64,000 nt of DNA from Panorpa germanica (GCA_963678705.1 OY783212.1:11408001-11472000); one strand, 5' to 3'; positions 47,207 to 60,116 are shown, numbered from the stretch's first letter. The notes: a model not told the origin generated them from the sequence alone. Program-made: numbers and translations.

Positions 47207-48600
47207 TAATTACGAAAAAAATATACACATAAAAACAGAAAAATAAACCGGGACGTACTGTATACAGTACACTACACATGTTAGAAGGTAGGATGTTCTC
47301 GAGAATAGCATAGCTTGATTTTGTGCTACCTACTAGCATGTATGTCGACTCCTTTATACTATATTTTATTAATATTCATGTACATACATACACTATTATT
47401 TATTAATGAAAATATTATGCATTTAATCAAATGTTATGACGTTTTCCATTAATTCATGAGAATAAAAAAACAATTTGAATCCATTTACAACATCGTAAAC
47501 AAATCAATATGTTTCTAATCAAAGTTCAAAATACTGCGTCTCTTACTGTGTAGGAAATAGCGACAACATTGTCTTCATCAATAGTTAATCAAGTAACTGA
47601 GCTAGTGTAACAAGTACTATACGTACAGTAACGTATTTCAGAAGATGTTAAATTAGCTACAGTTTACGGTCCCAAAACGTATTATTATCATTTATTTTTA
47701 TTAATGTAATTTACTAGTAAAACCCATATTTCTGTAGAATTTGATAAAATTGAAATACGATGTTAATATAAGTGTCCCTAATTTAATCAGCTGTGAAGTG
47801 AGGTATTAATTGGTAAAGAGTTAATATTAAATTTGCAGGAGGCCTACGGAGTATAAAAAGCATCGTTTTAACGTATTATCTCGAGAACGGTTCTACAGAT
47901 TAAAAAAAAAGAGATATAAGTGTAAAGAAATAAATTAGAAAAGTTTTGAGTGTTTTTTAAATTATTTGACTAGTAAGTAAAAAAGATATAATGGTATAAT
48001 GGTCTCTGAAAAAACATGACATGAAATTAGCATTCAACGTCAACCATTTTAGTGTTTAACTCTAAGTCGAAAGATTAAATAAATAATAAATCACCAGTCT
48101 AAGGCCTCACTAAGTCTAAATACAGCACTGATTGTGAATACATATGACAATAATTCATAAAATGTGTCAAGGTAACTTTATAAATAACAACTTAGAGTCA
48201 GCCATCATCTTCAACGATTAAAACTTTTAATAAAAAAAATTGTTTAATTTGAACTATCATTAAAACTGCAACTTTTTATTCTTTCCCATAATTACTGTCG
48301 TGATAGCAGTCTAACTAACTACTTATTAATTAAACTAGTAATTTAATATTAACTTTCAAGATTGATAGTATGAGTACGAAGAAAAAATATTAAATGTGAA
48401 TTTTCGATTTTATTAAAGAAAAAAAACAGATATCAAAGAAAATTAATGGTGTCAAGTATAATCATACCCGTAGGTACATATTTTATAGATAGTAAAGTAC
48501 GAAAGTCATTCATATAGAAAAGAGCGCAGCATACTGTGGAATCAGAAGCGGAAGAATTGAGAGAATAGATGATTATTTAGATGCTAGCGAGTCTAATGTA
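47207..48600. other. AT-rich non-coding stretch
   Basis: No feature can be supported beyond AT-rich low complexity. Confidence 0.5.
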
Positions 48601-48752
48601 CACTTTATTAAAAAAAAAAATAGCGTGTAAATAAATCCGTAATTCTGTAATACATTGAAACATATAAATGTACATACACTCTGCTGATTTAAAAGCCGCA
48701 CGGAAATTATTATTTATATTTTATTATTATTTCGGCGCTATTATTCTTACAA
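48601..48752. mobile_element. MITE copy 2, CACTGTAAAA family, diverged
   Basis: AATTCTGTAATACATTGAAAC, ATACACTCTGCTGATTTAAAA and ATTATTATTTATATT are shared in order with 59440-59575. The ends (CACTTTATTA and TTCTTACAAG) are diverged forms of the family termini. It lacks the TTTAGACGCCTCT segment present in the other copies. Confidence 0.75.
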
Positions 48753-48763
48753 GGTAGCTACTA

Positions 48764-48904
48764 ACAAGTGATGGACACTGTGGTGCCAGCGATGCTGAAG
48801 ACGAAAAGCTCATTGGACGACCCAAGGAGAATACCAGTTGTCTGCTTGAGATAAGTAGCAGCATTGGCATAACAGCGCATATAATCAAAATATTGGGGAT
48901 TTAA
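48764..48904 (+). pseudogene. Probable mariner-like transposase fragment
   Basis: A 46-codon frame reads GASDAEDEKLIGRPKEN and later LLEISSSIGITAHIIKILG before TAA. The acidic stretch, the GRPxE linker and the following helix-turn-helix-like segment (EIxxxxGIxxxxxxxIL) match the layout of the mariner DNA-binding region downstream of the first helix-turn-helix. The upstream and catalytic parts are missing. It lies 11 bases after a CACTGTAAAA-family MITE; whether the two are related is unknown. Confidence 0.4.
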
Positions 48905-51479
48905 TTTGAACAATAAGAATATAAAAATATAACAAAAAATATAAAATAAATTTACAAATTCAACTACAAAGAAAAATGGCAGATACCTGTTTGCAAAAAC
49001 CTAAAAATTTATGACATATTTTTATTATTAATAATATTTTAAAACTAAAATAAATACTAGCGCATACTAATGAATATGTGTTGGTTTACATTAATGAATA
49101 TTTATACGATGGGTGTTTGTTTTAAAAATTATACATTACGAGTGTATACGATTTTATTTATATGTACGTCAAATATGTAGTTCATAATGCTGATGAAAAA
49201 ATAGAATCGCTATTACAAATGTATTTTATTTTTAAAAAAATGTAAATATTGTAATTTTATTCGAAAAGGTTAAAAAGGTTAAGTGGTAGAGATGTAATAC
49301 CGACATATATTAGACGAAAAGCTTACCATATTCTATGGTAAAGGTTAATGCTATAAGGTGATAAGTATTCACTGATTTAATATTCATCTAAAACAATTTT
49401 TATTCTTCATACCAACCTAGGTAGAAAATGTAACATATCGCAATATAACAAATGTGAAACTAGCCTCATAAGACAAGTTTTATATGAAAGTAAAAAATGA
49501 ACCTTGTAAATCAAGCTCTGTAAGAAAATTTCTACCCGGAAATGTAGGAAACCTTTCCCCCACCCTTTTCTCAAAATTATACAAAATTTTAAATAGTAGA
49601 GTAATATATTGTATTTGAACAATTATTTAGTAGAAGGCTTTGTTAGTCGTATTAATGACCATCTACATGTAAGATTAAAAAATTCGACCTTGAAATTAGA
49701 AAATGGTTTCATAGGAAAGTTTTATATTATAAATGACAATTACGTAGTTTTAGTTTATTCATTTTCAGTTTCAGTAATCATTACTTTTGTAATTTTACAT
49801 CAACAAAAACTAAAGTTTCTTTAAATTTCATAGACCGTAACCTGAAACCTACGTCAATTGAATATCTTGAATATAGGCAAATATAAAAAGAAAATTCCGA
49901 TTCGATTCGATTTTGCCGGATTATAAACATACATCTCTTTAGAAAAAATACAGCACATTCAGAATTTGTGCTAATGATATAAATATCCAAAAAGTAATTC
50001 GCCATTCTAATAAATGTGGGGTTTAAAGAAAAACATTAATTTAGGCACAATTAGAAATTTATTTAAGGCATATTTATTTTATAAAATATCACTAATTATA
50101 TGGTCCCACGAAATATCGGCCACACAAAATTAACACATACTAATTTAAAAAAGGTATCGTAAAATTTACTTAAATTATTTCATAATATATATTTGTGATT
50201 TATTTAGTCGAGCTCCTAAAGGCTGAAGTAACAGCTTCATTTTTCCGGGTTCAACTTGTAAGATATTTTAACAAAGATCTTAACTTCACTCGATCAACGC
50301 TAAATAATACAAATGTTTAAGCATCTGATCCCACGTCCCGCGCTATTATTGATCGATTCGTGAATGCACTAAATGTCATTCTCTCAAGTTTACATGCCAA
50401 ATAAACAGCAGCCACGACGCCAAGAAATGCAACGTTTCGTTGAAACCCAAACTACTAATCAACGAAGTATTCGAACACAAGTGATCAAATGAGAAGAAAA
50501 CAAGACAGAAAAGAACGACACACAAACAAGCAAGTTCAAGTCAATTGTCATCACAACATTGAGAGAAGGTTTGTGCAGTGAACGCAGGAAAAAGTACGTG
50601 GAAGAATACTGATATAGGTTGTTTATTATGTAATGAAATGATCCATGAAATTAAAATATCCTAATATTAAATTATTAAAAAAATCTCGGATAAAAATGCA
50701 AGACAGGTTTCTAATTCCATTAGAAATTAAATTTGTAGTAAGGTAACAAGTGTGGAACTACAGTAAGACAATTTCCTATACGAATTCGTGTGTATATATC
50801 TAAAAATTCTAAAATGTAGAAACAAATCAAACATATATTGCACAATCCTGAATTTTATAATTAGCTTCTAGTGATGTGTTGATACAGTTATTTATATAAA
50901 TGCTGCAATATCGAATTGACCGGAAATTAGCCCAGTTAATTAAACTGAAGGGTCAGGACTGTCGGAGAGTGCACTGCAATCAAAATTTGTTCATTTCATT
51001 TCAATTATAATTAACGTATTGCCTCTGTGTTAATTACAAATGGGGTTTATACGTATTTTAAAATGAGGTGCAAACGAATAAACAAATGATTTACAGCTAT
51101 ACAAATGATAAACTGCTTAACACTGAAATGTTAATGTCAAATTTGTTATTTATTATCAATAATAATTAGATACTAACTTCAGAGTTGTTGAGATAGTTTG
51201 ATTCTATTACACGCTAAAACTGTATATGATTTCCCGCGCGACTGAACGAACATGACCTTAAATAAATGTTAAATGGGAATAAAATAATGAAATACGACTC
51301 TATAAACCGCCTACGTACTATTGAAGTGAAACTTCCTGGCTTCTATGTGGTAAGGCGTGAAAGGTTACCATAGTATCAATTAAACGAAACCCCGAAAAAT
51401 ATCAACGTGAAAGGACAGCACTAATCCTTTCATACCGAAATGTCTTAATGTATTTTTAATTTAACTTTTTGTTTGTTTT
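48905..51479. other. AT-rich non-coding stretch
   Basis: Nothing supported. A GC-richer run near 50330-50470 (CCCACGTCCCGCGC, CAGCCACGACGCC) lacks frames, splice pairs and repeat ends. Confidence 0.45.
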
Positions 51480-51790
51480 GATAATAAAAATGAAGCGAAA
51501 AATGAAGTTGAAGTAACGACACTGTATTCTATCCGGAAAGGAGGACAATTAAAAAAGTGGAAGAAAATTAAACAAATGGATAGCACATGGATAAGGAATG
51601 CGTGAGAAAAGTGGAGAGCAAAAAGAAAATCGAGGCAATGTTTCAAAAAGAAGAACAAATGGAGGAATATGGATGGTATGTGTGGCATCCATGAAGCTGG
51701 AGAAGATAAAGAGAAAGAGAGAATTCAAGCGATGTCAACACCGAAAAAGGAAAACCCTACGAGACAAAGCATAGACAATTTTAATAGAAA
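51480..51790 (+). other. Purine-skewed tract
   Basis: About 300 bases with strong A/G bias on the plus strand (GTGGAAGAAAATTAAACAAATGG, GAGAAAAGTGGAGAGC and similar). The skew explains the Phe/Leu/His-rich frame on the minus strand (51461-51688). Weak similarity in wording to the purine tract at 19247-19372 suggests a shared origin, which I cannot test here. Confidence 0.5.
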
Positions 51791-52921
51791 AATAAATTTA
51801 AAAAATTAAATGCAAAAGAGATTTAATTATAGAAGAATTATAGTTAGAAGAATGTCACGTCAAACGGAAACACCTTTCAGAAACAAATGTACACTTTACA
51901 GACGTTAGGGTAAACTAGAATAAAAGAGAAGAAACTTACTTTTTGATGGACTAAGGAATTCAAAATATTACTTATATTTTAAATATGTTTTGTAAGTTTG
52001 GTTAAGTGTATTTTAATTTATGTTACAGTAAAGAGAGATGAAATTTACTGGATATTTCAACGCCGAAAGACAAAAACAATAATTAAGAAATACTTATTAT
52101 TTCATGAAAACCTCATTAAATTACAAAACTATATTTCATTTTATCAATAACAATATTCAAATATTTTATACTTTCTGATATAATACATAAATAAAACGAT
52201 ATAATTAATGAATCATCAGTAATTGAATAAAAGCAATAAAAGAAACACCGTAATACCATAATAAAACAGATTAGAAGTACACACACACATACATAATAGG
52301 GATGTATACACATTCATATACACCACACACACTCATCCGAATACAGCTCCCATCCCAAATAATCATGTTTTACGTTTCATTTATATTTAATAGATTTATA
52401 ACTGTATTATACCAAACAGGAAATTAAACTTCTACTATTTTTAACACAATTCGGAATTTAAAAATAGATTTTAATTTTCTTTTTGTAATAAGTTTTTAAT
52501 TTTATTTCGATCATAATATCAGAAGATGATCGTAGTTGCATAACAGGATTTACATTTTCCACGAATTACTCCGTAATTACCATAGTTTATAAATTGGAAT
52601 TTAAACACCATAAAAGTGAATTCAAAAGCAGCTTATGAATGGATCGTTTATTTTGACGGCGAGGCTAGTATTTTTTGTATCTGCTATACATACGAATATA
52701 TACCAGTATATATTTTACGTTTTACGTTTCAATAGGTAGCTAACAAAAAAACTTGTATGTATTTTCTTGTGCGGAGCTTCTTAAAACAGCTGCGCGTTTC
52801 AACGAACTATAGCAACATAAGGAGATGCACGACAAGACTTGAGTTTATATTGTGCATGTAATCATATAAACGACAGAACAATCGAATCTAAAAAATATAA
52901 CTAATACACTACTAGTATAGT
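51791..52921. other. AT-rich non-coding stretch
   Basis: It holds short CA runs at about 52280-52292 and 52322-52333. No gene is supported. Confidence 0.45.
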
Positions 52922-53047
52922 AATATTTGCTACTACCCCACCAAGATCTTCACCGATGACGGCGTTCCGAGCAGTCTCACGACCAGGCTCTTCTACGCAT
53001 TAATTAATTACGCAATAAAGTTCGAATTATTAAACCGTGTAATTTAA
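52922..53047 (+). CDS. Candidate coding exon or transposon fragment
   Basis: Within an AT-rich region, 52928-52998 is GC-rich and reads CYYPTKIFTDDGVPSSLTTR and LFYA with mostly C/G-ending codons (TGC TAC TAC CCC ACC AAG ATC TTC ACC). An acceptor-like TAGTATAG precedes it, and the frame runs on with AT-rich codons to TAA at 53045-53047. The minus strand is also open with a plausible protein (EEPGRETARNAVIGEDLG), so the coding strand is undecided. There is no family match. Confidence 0.25.
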   Translation, partial: NICYYPTKIFTDDGVPSSLTTRLFYALINYAIKFELLNRVI

Positions 53048-54254
53048 AAAACATTCATTCCAAGATCAATTAGAAAAGCAAACTATAATATATGTACATA
53101 TATATGTCCATAATAAAGCCTAAAGTATTATTTAAAATATGCAAAAGTCTGTAAGAATCGCTTAAATATATATTTAAAATATAAAATATGTTCTCATAAT
53201 ACAATACAAAAGTGTATTATTATCATGTAAAATAATATTTCAATTACTTGACATATGGTTCATTAATTAAAAATATTCGAATACAATGGCTGCCAACTTA
53301 TAGCTATTTCGAATGAAAAACATTTATTTCGAACAATCACATCGAAAAGTCGGTATTCAATTTAAAAGTATTACCTGATTATAAAAATTCATTTTCGCTA
53401 CATTGGTCCTTGCTTTTCTTTCACCACGTATGCTAGACACTCACTTACGTTAGAATTATAACCTCTAAAATGAACACTTTGAGATAACTTTTTAAGAATA
53501 AATATGATTTAAAACTAATTAATTTATAGTTCATTATGTTAGGATACACGAATTTTACAATTTTAAAAACAATTTTAGTTTTAAATTGCAAATTCCTTTT
53601 AAATATTAATTTCAAAAATCAAACCGCACTAATTAGTACCACTACCGGACACTCACTGCGACGTTACTAAATTAATATTCCTTTTATAATTATTGGACAA
53701 TTGTCATGATCCGGAAGTACAGAAAAGTTTTAGATGGTAGATTTTTATTGGTAGAAAAATAATACATACATGATTGATGATGTGATATATTTATTTTTCT
53801 TTGTAGCAAATTTTATCATATATATATATATGGATTTTAATATAATACAGAATTAATTATATGTTTGGTATAATATTCAGTTTTCTATATTCATTAATCG
53901 CAAAGAATGAGGTTATGTTATTTGTGCAAAATACTTTTGCCTATAAAAATACAACAACGTTATAAAAATCTATCGCGCTTGCATCTCGTAAACTATAAAA
54001 CATAATCTCAAGATTTTAATTAAATGTTAGATAAAGGGGTTATGGGTCCGTATATAAAATGGTGGATAGTAACATTTTAACTCTTTTAAATCATGACAAT
54101 TATTTCTAGCTTAGATGCAACAGAATATTTATAATCCGCCATTGGTATAGTAGGGTACTGACAATCATGACGTAGCACTACCACTAGACAGCTCGGCAGA
54201 CTCTTAGAGCACGCGATCACAATGGGATGAGTCTCTGCCTCTGGTACTTATATT
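53048..54254. other. AT-rich non-coding stretch
   Basis: No supported gene or bounded repeat. GCTCGGCAGACTCTTAGAGCACGCG at about 54191-54215 is a small GC-richer patch. Confidence 0.45.
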
Positions 54255-54282
54255 GTACATAGTATATCTATATACTATGTAC
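54255..54282. repeat. 28-bp near-perfect palindrome
   Basis: GTACATAGTATAT, then CT, then ATATACTATGTAC: 13-bp arms with a two-base spacer, extruding as an almost loop-free hairpin. On the minus strand it begins 22 bases after the proposed donor of the 54305-54382 exon. It overlaps a TACTCGTA site at 54280. Confidence 0.85.
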
Positions 54283-54304
54283 TCGTACTTGCTTATATGC
54301 CTAC

Positions 54305-54382
54305 CGTCGATGCTGCCGATGTCAGCTGAAAATTTAGATGAGGGTTCTTTTATTCTCATAACGTTGCTCACTGCATCGTTCT
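54305..54382 (-). CDS. Candidate 78-nt internal exon
   Basis: On the minus strand, TTATGTTCACAAATCTCAG is a reasonable acceptor and ACG|GTAGGC a possible donor. Between them 78 nt stay open in one frame (ENDAVSNVMRIKEPSSKF, then SADIGSID). The exon starts after the first base and ends on the first base of a codon, so it is symmetric and could be included or skipped without a frame shift. Codons include GTG, AGC, ATC and GAC, and local GC content is raised. Product unknown; a charged linker segment would fit. The frame is also open into the flanking AT-rich sequence, which reduces its weight as evidence. Confidence 0.35.
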
Positions 54383-57000
54383 CTGAGATTTGTGAACATA
54401 ACAGAAGCGAACTTAAAAAGCATTGAATATTGAGAACATTGAATTTAAGGTTATGAAAAGTTAAATACAAATTTCTGATTATGTAAATGGGAGTTTTTAT
54501 TTAATTTATTTATTGAATTTGTTTGGTATCGAACTAGCTTAAACAAAACGCTCCTGTCGTTTAATCTAATCCATATGTATCAGTTTTGAAATTGGTAGGT
54601 GGTAAATTAGTAGTCTATCTTCTCACAATATATGTATGAACTAAAATAACTTCGTGTAGAATTACGAACCCTTAATTACCGGAATTACACGAAGCGATTA
54701 TACGCAAATTATACAAGAGGAAAGTGACTGAACTGACTATTATTTAAGTTGCTGCATTTTTTTATTAACGTATATTTTTTAAATAAATAGATGTCAAATT
54801 TAAAAAAAATTTCATATAAATAAAATTTCTTATGCATAAAATTTTTAATAATACAGTTCGATGTGATTTTAATGAACATACTACATCATATTTTACTGTA
54901 AATATTTTACATAAATAAAATGAAAATTTTATATAAAAGTATTATATAAATTATAGGTTTATTGAAAAAAAAAATAACTGTACTAATGATATTTTGCTTG
55001 TCAGCAGAGTGAATCTTTCCCTTTCTAGAATAACAATTTTTAACTGGATAGAATAAAATATGTGACATATTTACACTGGATATGATTTAATTTATGCAAA
55101 TTTAAAACTGGATAGAATGGAATGTACAACTAGTTAACTCTAAATATGTCAATTTGTTAAACAACAATTTTCCTTTGATTTAAGCTCGACCTAGAAAAAT
55201 GAGAATGAGATGAGAATAAAATATTCTGCATAGACTGAAAATATAATATTCCTTTAAATAAGCCCGTGCACATATGGCTAAACCATATTCTAAGTGTAAG
55301 CTAGGTTGTTCGGCGAATATTGGAAATATTAAAAAATATTTAAAAAAATATTTGTAAAAAATCTTTTGTGCTCTGAATAAAAGCACGCCTCCTTGAATAC
55401 GGGAAAACCTGAACACAATAAAAAATATTACGATGCATTTGTAGAAAGAGATCTGTAGACTAGTAAATCTGAAAACCCGATCTGGATTATTAGTAGTGTT
55501 CGGATTTGAAATTACTTGAAAAAGTATGTAAGCGTGTTTTAATTTTTGGAAACAAAAAGAACACCGGAAATAATTATCTTTCTTTTTGTAATTATTTAAA
55601 TAAAGAAGTTATTGTATTTTTTATTCAAGTAAAAAAGCAAAGGTTACTAAAAAAAAGTATAACCGTAATAGCACTTATGTTGATAACAAATTTAAATAAA
55701 AATAAATTTTATAATAATAAAACAAATTGCAAGATAGAATGTACCATGTTTATTTCACTATCAAATATATTCCATTCATTACATAAAATCACATTTCATT
55801 ATACTATCTAATTCGAACATAAATCAGTTATTTTCCAAAGATCATATTGTTTGTTAAGCAAAAATTGAACATACAAGAATGGCACATATTCACATAAATA
55901 ATAATAATGAGTACGTTCTATTGGTATGTACGCCACATGAATATGAATATAAACTTATCGAAATATTTTAAAGATAAAAAACATTTAAAAATATAATTAT
56001 AAAACTATTTTTAAGTTATTTCTTCTATTGTTTATTTTATGTAAAACTATTTAAATATATGTATAACTATAAAAGTAAAACTATACATCTTGATGCTTCA
56101 TTCTTCCTGATTCTCCACTGTAAAATGTACTCCAATACGTTCTATTAACTATAAAATATAATATAATAATGCAGAAGAACATTGAGTATGGTTAAACTAG
56201 TGCCAGATACTTATGGCTACTTCAAATACACTTAAAAAGGATGTAAAAAACTGGTAGAAAGGGAATATGACAAACAGAGAAGTGGTTCGTTGTCTGTGTC
56301 CTACTCCCTGTGCCCTCCTGACTCCCCACACTTAAGGGAACAGCTGAGCTCAGCCTAAAAACCAACATCTTGAATACTACAACGCTAAACCAGAAGACGG
56401 TTAAGTACTTCGACAGCATGCAATGAGAAATACCGTGGTGAGGACAACTCAAGTGTCTCTAATATTACCGTAACCTTTATTTAATGAATTAATGATATTT
56501 TGTAGTAATTAAGACTAAGTAATTGCAGTTTATTACAATAACATGACACTAAATTTGTAAATGTGTTATAATAACGATTATGATGGAATCAGAAATTTCA
56601 TATATTTCAATCTCCGGCGGTACATCCGTTAAATGAATGTGTCACTAATTATACATCATTAACCTTTGTAAATTAATGTCTAAGCGTGATGTTGCTTAAG
56701 GTTATATTTTTATTTTCATAGTTTTGTTTACAGTTAGATATAAATAGTCGATCGTGTAAGTGTTAATACAGAATAATAAAACTGTTTCATAAATAATAAC
56801 TAAATATACATTGAAACATTTAATCTTTAATACTGTTGCCCGTGCCCATTAGTTTAATATTCAATATTGATATAAAATTGCATTTATTAGAATGGCAGTA
56901 TTAGATTTTGCTATATCTTCACTTAGTTCTTCCACCAGGGGGAAGACACTACTCCACTTGATTTGTTTACATATGTATGTCAAACGTTTGTGCTGAATAG
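54383..57000. other. AT-rich non-coding stretch with a GC-richer patch at 56260-56450
   Basis: The patch (TGTCCTACTCCCTGTGCCCTCC, CAGCTGAGCTCAGCC) resembles a transposon body in composition. A broken plus-strand reading contains EYYNAKPEDG, vaguely like a piggyBac YNxxKGGVD segment, but with a stop inside and no other motif. The rest is AT-rich. Confidence 0.35.
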
Positions 57001-57260
57001 ACTGCTAACTTCGTACAAATCCGTTTCAGTTTATTTTATTTTCTGATCGCAAATATAATCGTAATTTTTGTACTTTATTGAATTTAAGACAAGCGAGGCA
57101 CATATTTTAAATAGATTCAGGTGAAAATTGACTGCTCGCGTATCGACTGCCAACTTCTTAAACATCCGTTTTATCATTGACTATAAATAAAATCAGAATA
57201 CTAGTTCTTTAACAAATTTAAGCCAACCGAGGTAAATACTCGTATTTTAAATAGATCTAG
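57001..57260. repeat. Diverged tandem duplication, period about 145 bp
   Basis: ACTGCTAACTTCGTACAAATCC ... AATTTAAGACAAGCGAGG ... ATTTTAAATAGATTCAG (57001-57121) is followed by ACTGCCAACTTCTTAAACATCC ... AATTTAAGCCAACCGAGG ... ATTTTAAATAGATCTAG (57146-57261). The same order of blocks shows an old tandem duplication that has drifted. Confidence 0.7.
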
Positions 57261-57261
57261 T

Positions 57262-59391
57262 AAACACATTTAATGCTAATGCAGCTTTTCTATAACGGAA
57301 GAAATTTATATAAAAAATAATATCATAATGCCTAACTGGCACAAGCTGCACAAAGTTTTACAAGTATATTGGAAATAAAATTCTTTCAACATCACATGGT
57401 TTTAGAATAGAGTAGGTAATATAGGGACCTGCAACTGCAACGTGTTTGCTCCAGCATAGACCGGCGAATGAGGTCAAGTTATGATCTCCAGAACAGACTT
57501 TAGATTTTAGTTGATATTAAAATGCTTTGAAAAATATAAAATGGAAGACTTTACCAGCAGAAGGTCTATTGATTCGTAAGGAAGATAGATATTAATGCAA
57601 CCATAGAAGAGACCAATATTATTTCAATTTTATTTTATACGAGTATATATACCAACGATTAAAATTAGATTTACATCTTATTACTAATTCTGTATTAAAC
57701 ATTTCGTAGCGCTGAGTTAGAACCAGTCATAATCCTTTCCTCGTTTTGTCAGTTTACCTTCCTTAATTTTGGTCCAAAATTAGACAACAAATGATTAATT
57801 TCTGAAGGTCATTCCTTTTGGCGATTATTCTCGTATAAATCGAATTGATGAACTATTAAATAGAACAATGTGTTTTACACATTCCTTCCGACGTGAACTG
57901 CCAAAATATTTCAAGATGAACTTTCGCACTGCCTCTATAAGATCTATTATTTTGTTTCAAGACAATTCTTTAACTTTAAAAAGAAATCAGAACATAAATA
58001 ATGAAGGCAATTAAAAAAAAGGAAAAATATTTACATAAAATATGACACGAGCTAACTATAAATTATTAATAAAATTTAAATAAAAAGCACATGTTATAGA
58101 GTTCCCAAAAAATCTATAAATTATAAAAATAAAAGTCGCAAGCACAAACTTTGTATACTACGTAACGTATATATAGTAACTAATACATTCTTAAATCAAC
58201 TAAATAGTGTAACACTGCTCCATATATAATATGTATATGTTATGAATAAAAACATCTTCCTCAAAATGTAATCTTTCGTTACGTGTACATAAGTGTAAAA
58301 GAGATAAGACATTTTTCTTATTATAATAACAGTATGTACATGCGAGTATTTATTATTTTAAGAGTGACTGTACGATTAACTAACCACACACATATCGTAA
58401 ACATCTCTTTCCTTTTTATTAGCTATTCTTTAGTTCAGTTCAGAGTCAGACTGCATAGCGTAAATCATTGAGGCTTGTCTTCAGTATTTTTAACATTAGT
58501 TTGTAGTGAAAAAAAAGTAAACAGAAACCTAACCTAAAAAAAAAAAATTTGACGGAGAAAAGGAAACCGCTACATTGTTACAAATAAGGGATGATGAGAT
58601 GAGATAAAAATACCGCAACAACACCCTAGAGTGAACTCACAGTAGGGTTTTAATTGTCAAAGAAAATCTATTAGGGATATATTCTATCTATTAGAGGTTA
58701 TTTACATTCTTTCGTTTATGTTAAAACCACTATAAAGGCGATAATGATGGTAATGACTCTGATACTACTAAAATTGTTTGAATTCTTGTAGTTGTTAACA
58801 TATTAATTCCGTCGTTACAAAATATGATAATATATGAAGTAATAATAATGTGGTAGCTTTTTGAAGTGCAGGCCTCTCCTTAAATATAAATAAATAATTA
58901 CGGTAGTAAAGGTGGGACCGTAGAAGTATCGATATGCTAAAATACACTGTTGAATTGGTAATGGGAAAGTACGATAAGAATCTTGTCCTGTTATGGTAAA
59001 TTGTATCAGAAAAGTTGCAAAATATGTAAAATTATTCTGTTTCTGGACGCAGTTCCTGTGTGTTAAGAATATATTGCTTGCTGGTTCACAAGTTCAAGGA
59101 CTCCGGCCGAGAAACAAAGTTTTAAATAATATTGATTCTTCTAATTATTTAAAACACCGTTAAAAGTGTTCCCTATATAGCGGAGCACGAATATTGGACA
59201 AAAGTAAATATCTTTAAATTCAAATTTAAACAGTTTAACATAATAGGTAATATCATGTTAATTTTCAGCTGATGGATGAATGCCGTTGACAGTTTTTATG
59301 CATTTTGGCGCTTGATTCGCAACAAATTTTTACAATACATCATTATCATCACTACTGCACATAGTATATACTATATATGTCCATTGTAAAA
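57262..59391. other. AT-rich non-coding stretch
   Basis: No supported gene or repeat. CTAACCTAA at about 58530 is an isolated telomere-like dimer. Confidence 0.45.
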
Positions 59392-59601
59392 AAAAAAATT
59401 AGCGCAAAGAATGATTTAGACGCCTCTTTCTTAGGTTAATGCTGTACTGTGAAACAGAATTAGGCGGAAATAAGTCCCTAATTCTGTAATACATTGAATC
59501 ATTTAAATATACATACACTCTGCTGATTTAAAAGTCACCCAAAAATTATTATTTATATTGTCATTACTATTATTTCCGCGCTATACTTTTTTTTTACAGT
59601 G
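59392..59601. mobile_element. MITE copy 3, CACTGTAAAA family, longest
   Basis: The left end CATTGTAAAAAAAAAAATTA and the right end TTTTTTTTTACAGTG (TA follows) are the family termini. The interior joins the segment seen at 47084 (TTTAGACGCCTCTTTCTTAG) and the segment seen at 48601 (AATTCTGTAATACATTGAA), so this copy is closest to the ancestral structure and the other two are deletion derivatives. No coding sequence. Confidence 0.85.
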
Positions 59602-59777
59602 TACTATATATTTTGAGCTATATTTTCTATAAAATTTAAACGACCTTTAATAATAACGACGATTTTGACAGATAACAGATTTTGACTCAGATTCGATTTC
59701 TTTTTATTACTCAGATGTCACTAGTCCGGCCTTTTACATGTACCGATACGATTTCAAATTGTAGTAGTAATTAAGAT

Positions 59778-60108
59778 CAGGGGTGGCCTTAGCCATTGCG
59801 AGGCCCCGGAACGGTAGATCTTTGAGAGGTACTTGTTCTTTATATAATTTATTTTGATGATAATTAACGAGAAATAAATTTTTATATTGGAAGTTTTATA
59901 AAAGTTAACAGGACAAATATTAATGATGATCAACTAAGGTACATGAATGCCTTAAAATATATACGCAGTGATTCTCGTGGGATTTCTAAAGAGATAGGCG
60001 CGAGATTCAAATAGATATATAGTAATGAATTTTTGTACTTGGGTTGTTGCGCGAGAATGCGAGGCACTGGGCGGTTGCCCTGTTTGCCACCCCCAAAGAC
60101 CGCCTCTA
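59778..60108. mobile_element. hAT-type MITE with perfect 8-bp target duplication
   Basis: Flanked by ATTAAGAT on both sides (59770-59777 and 60109-60116), an 8-bp duplication typical of hAT. It begins CAGGGGTGGCCTTAG and ends CAAAGACCGCCTCTA (reverse complement TAGAGGCGGTCTTTG), with similarity at most positions. CAGGGGTGGCC-type ends are well known in hAT elements. The 331-bp interior has no transposase, and the minus-strand frame 59952-60209 spans the right end and is chance. Confidence 0.9.
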
Positions 60109-60116
60109 ATTAAGAT

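Noticed and set aside
56250-56460. Possible piggyBac remnant (EYYNAKPEDG)
   Set aside because: An internal stop, only a weak resemblance to the YNxxKGGVD segment, and no TTAA-flanked ends.
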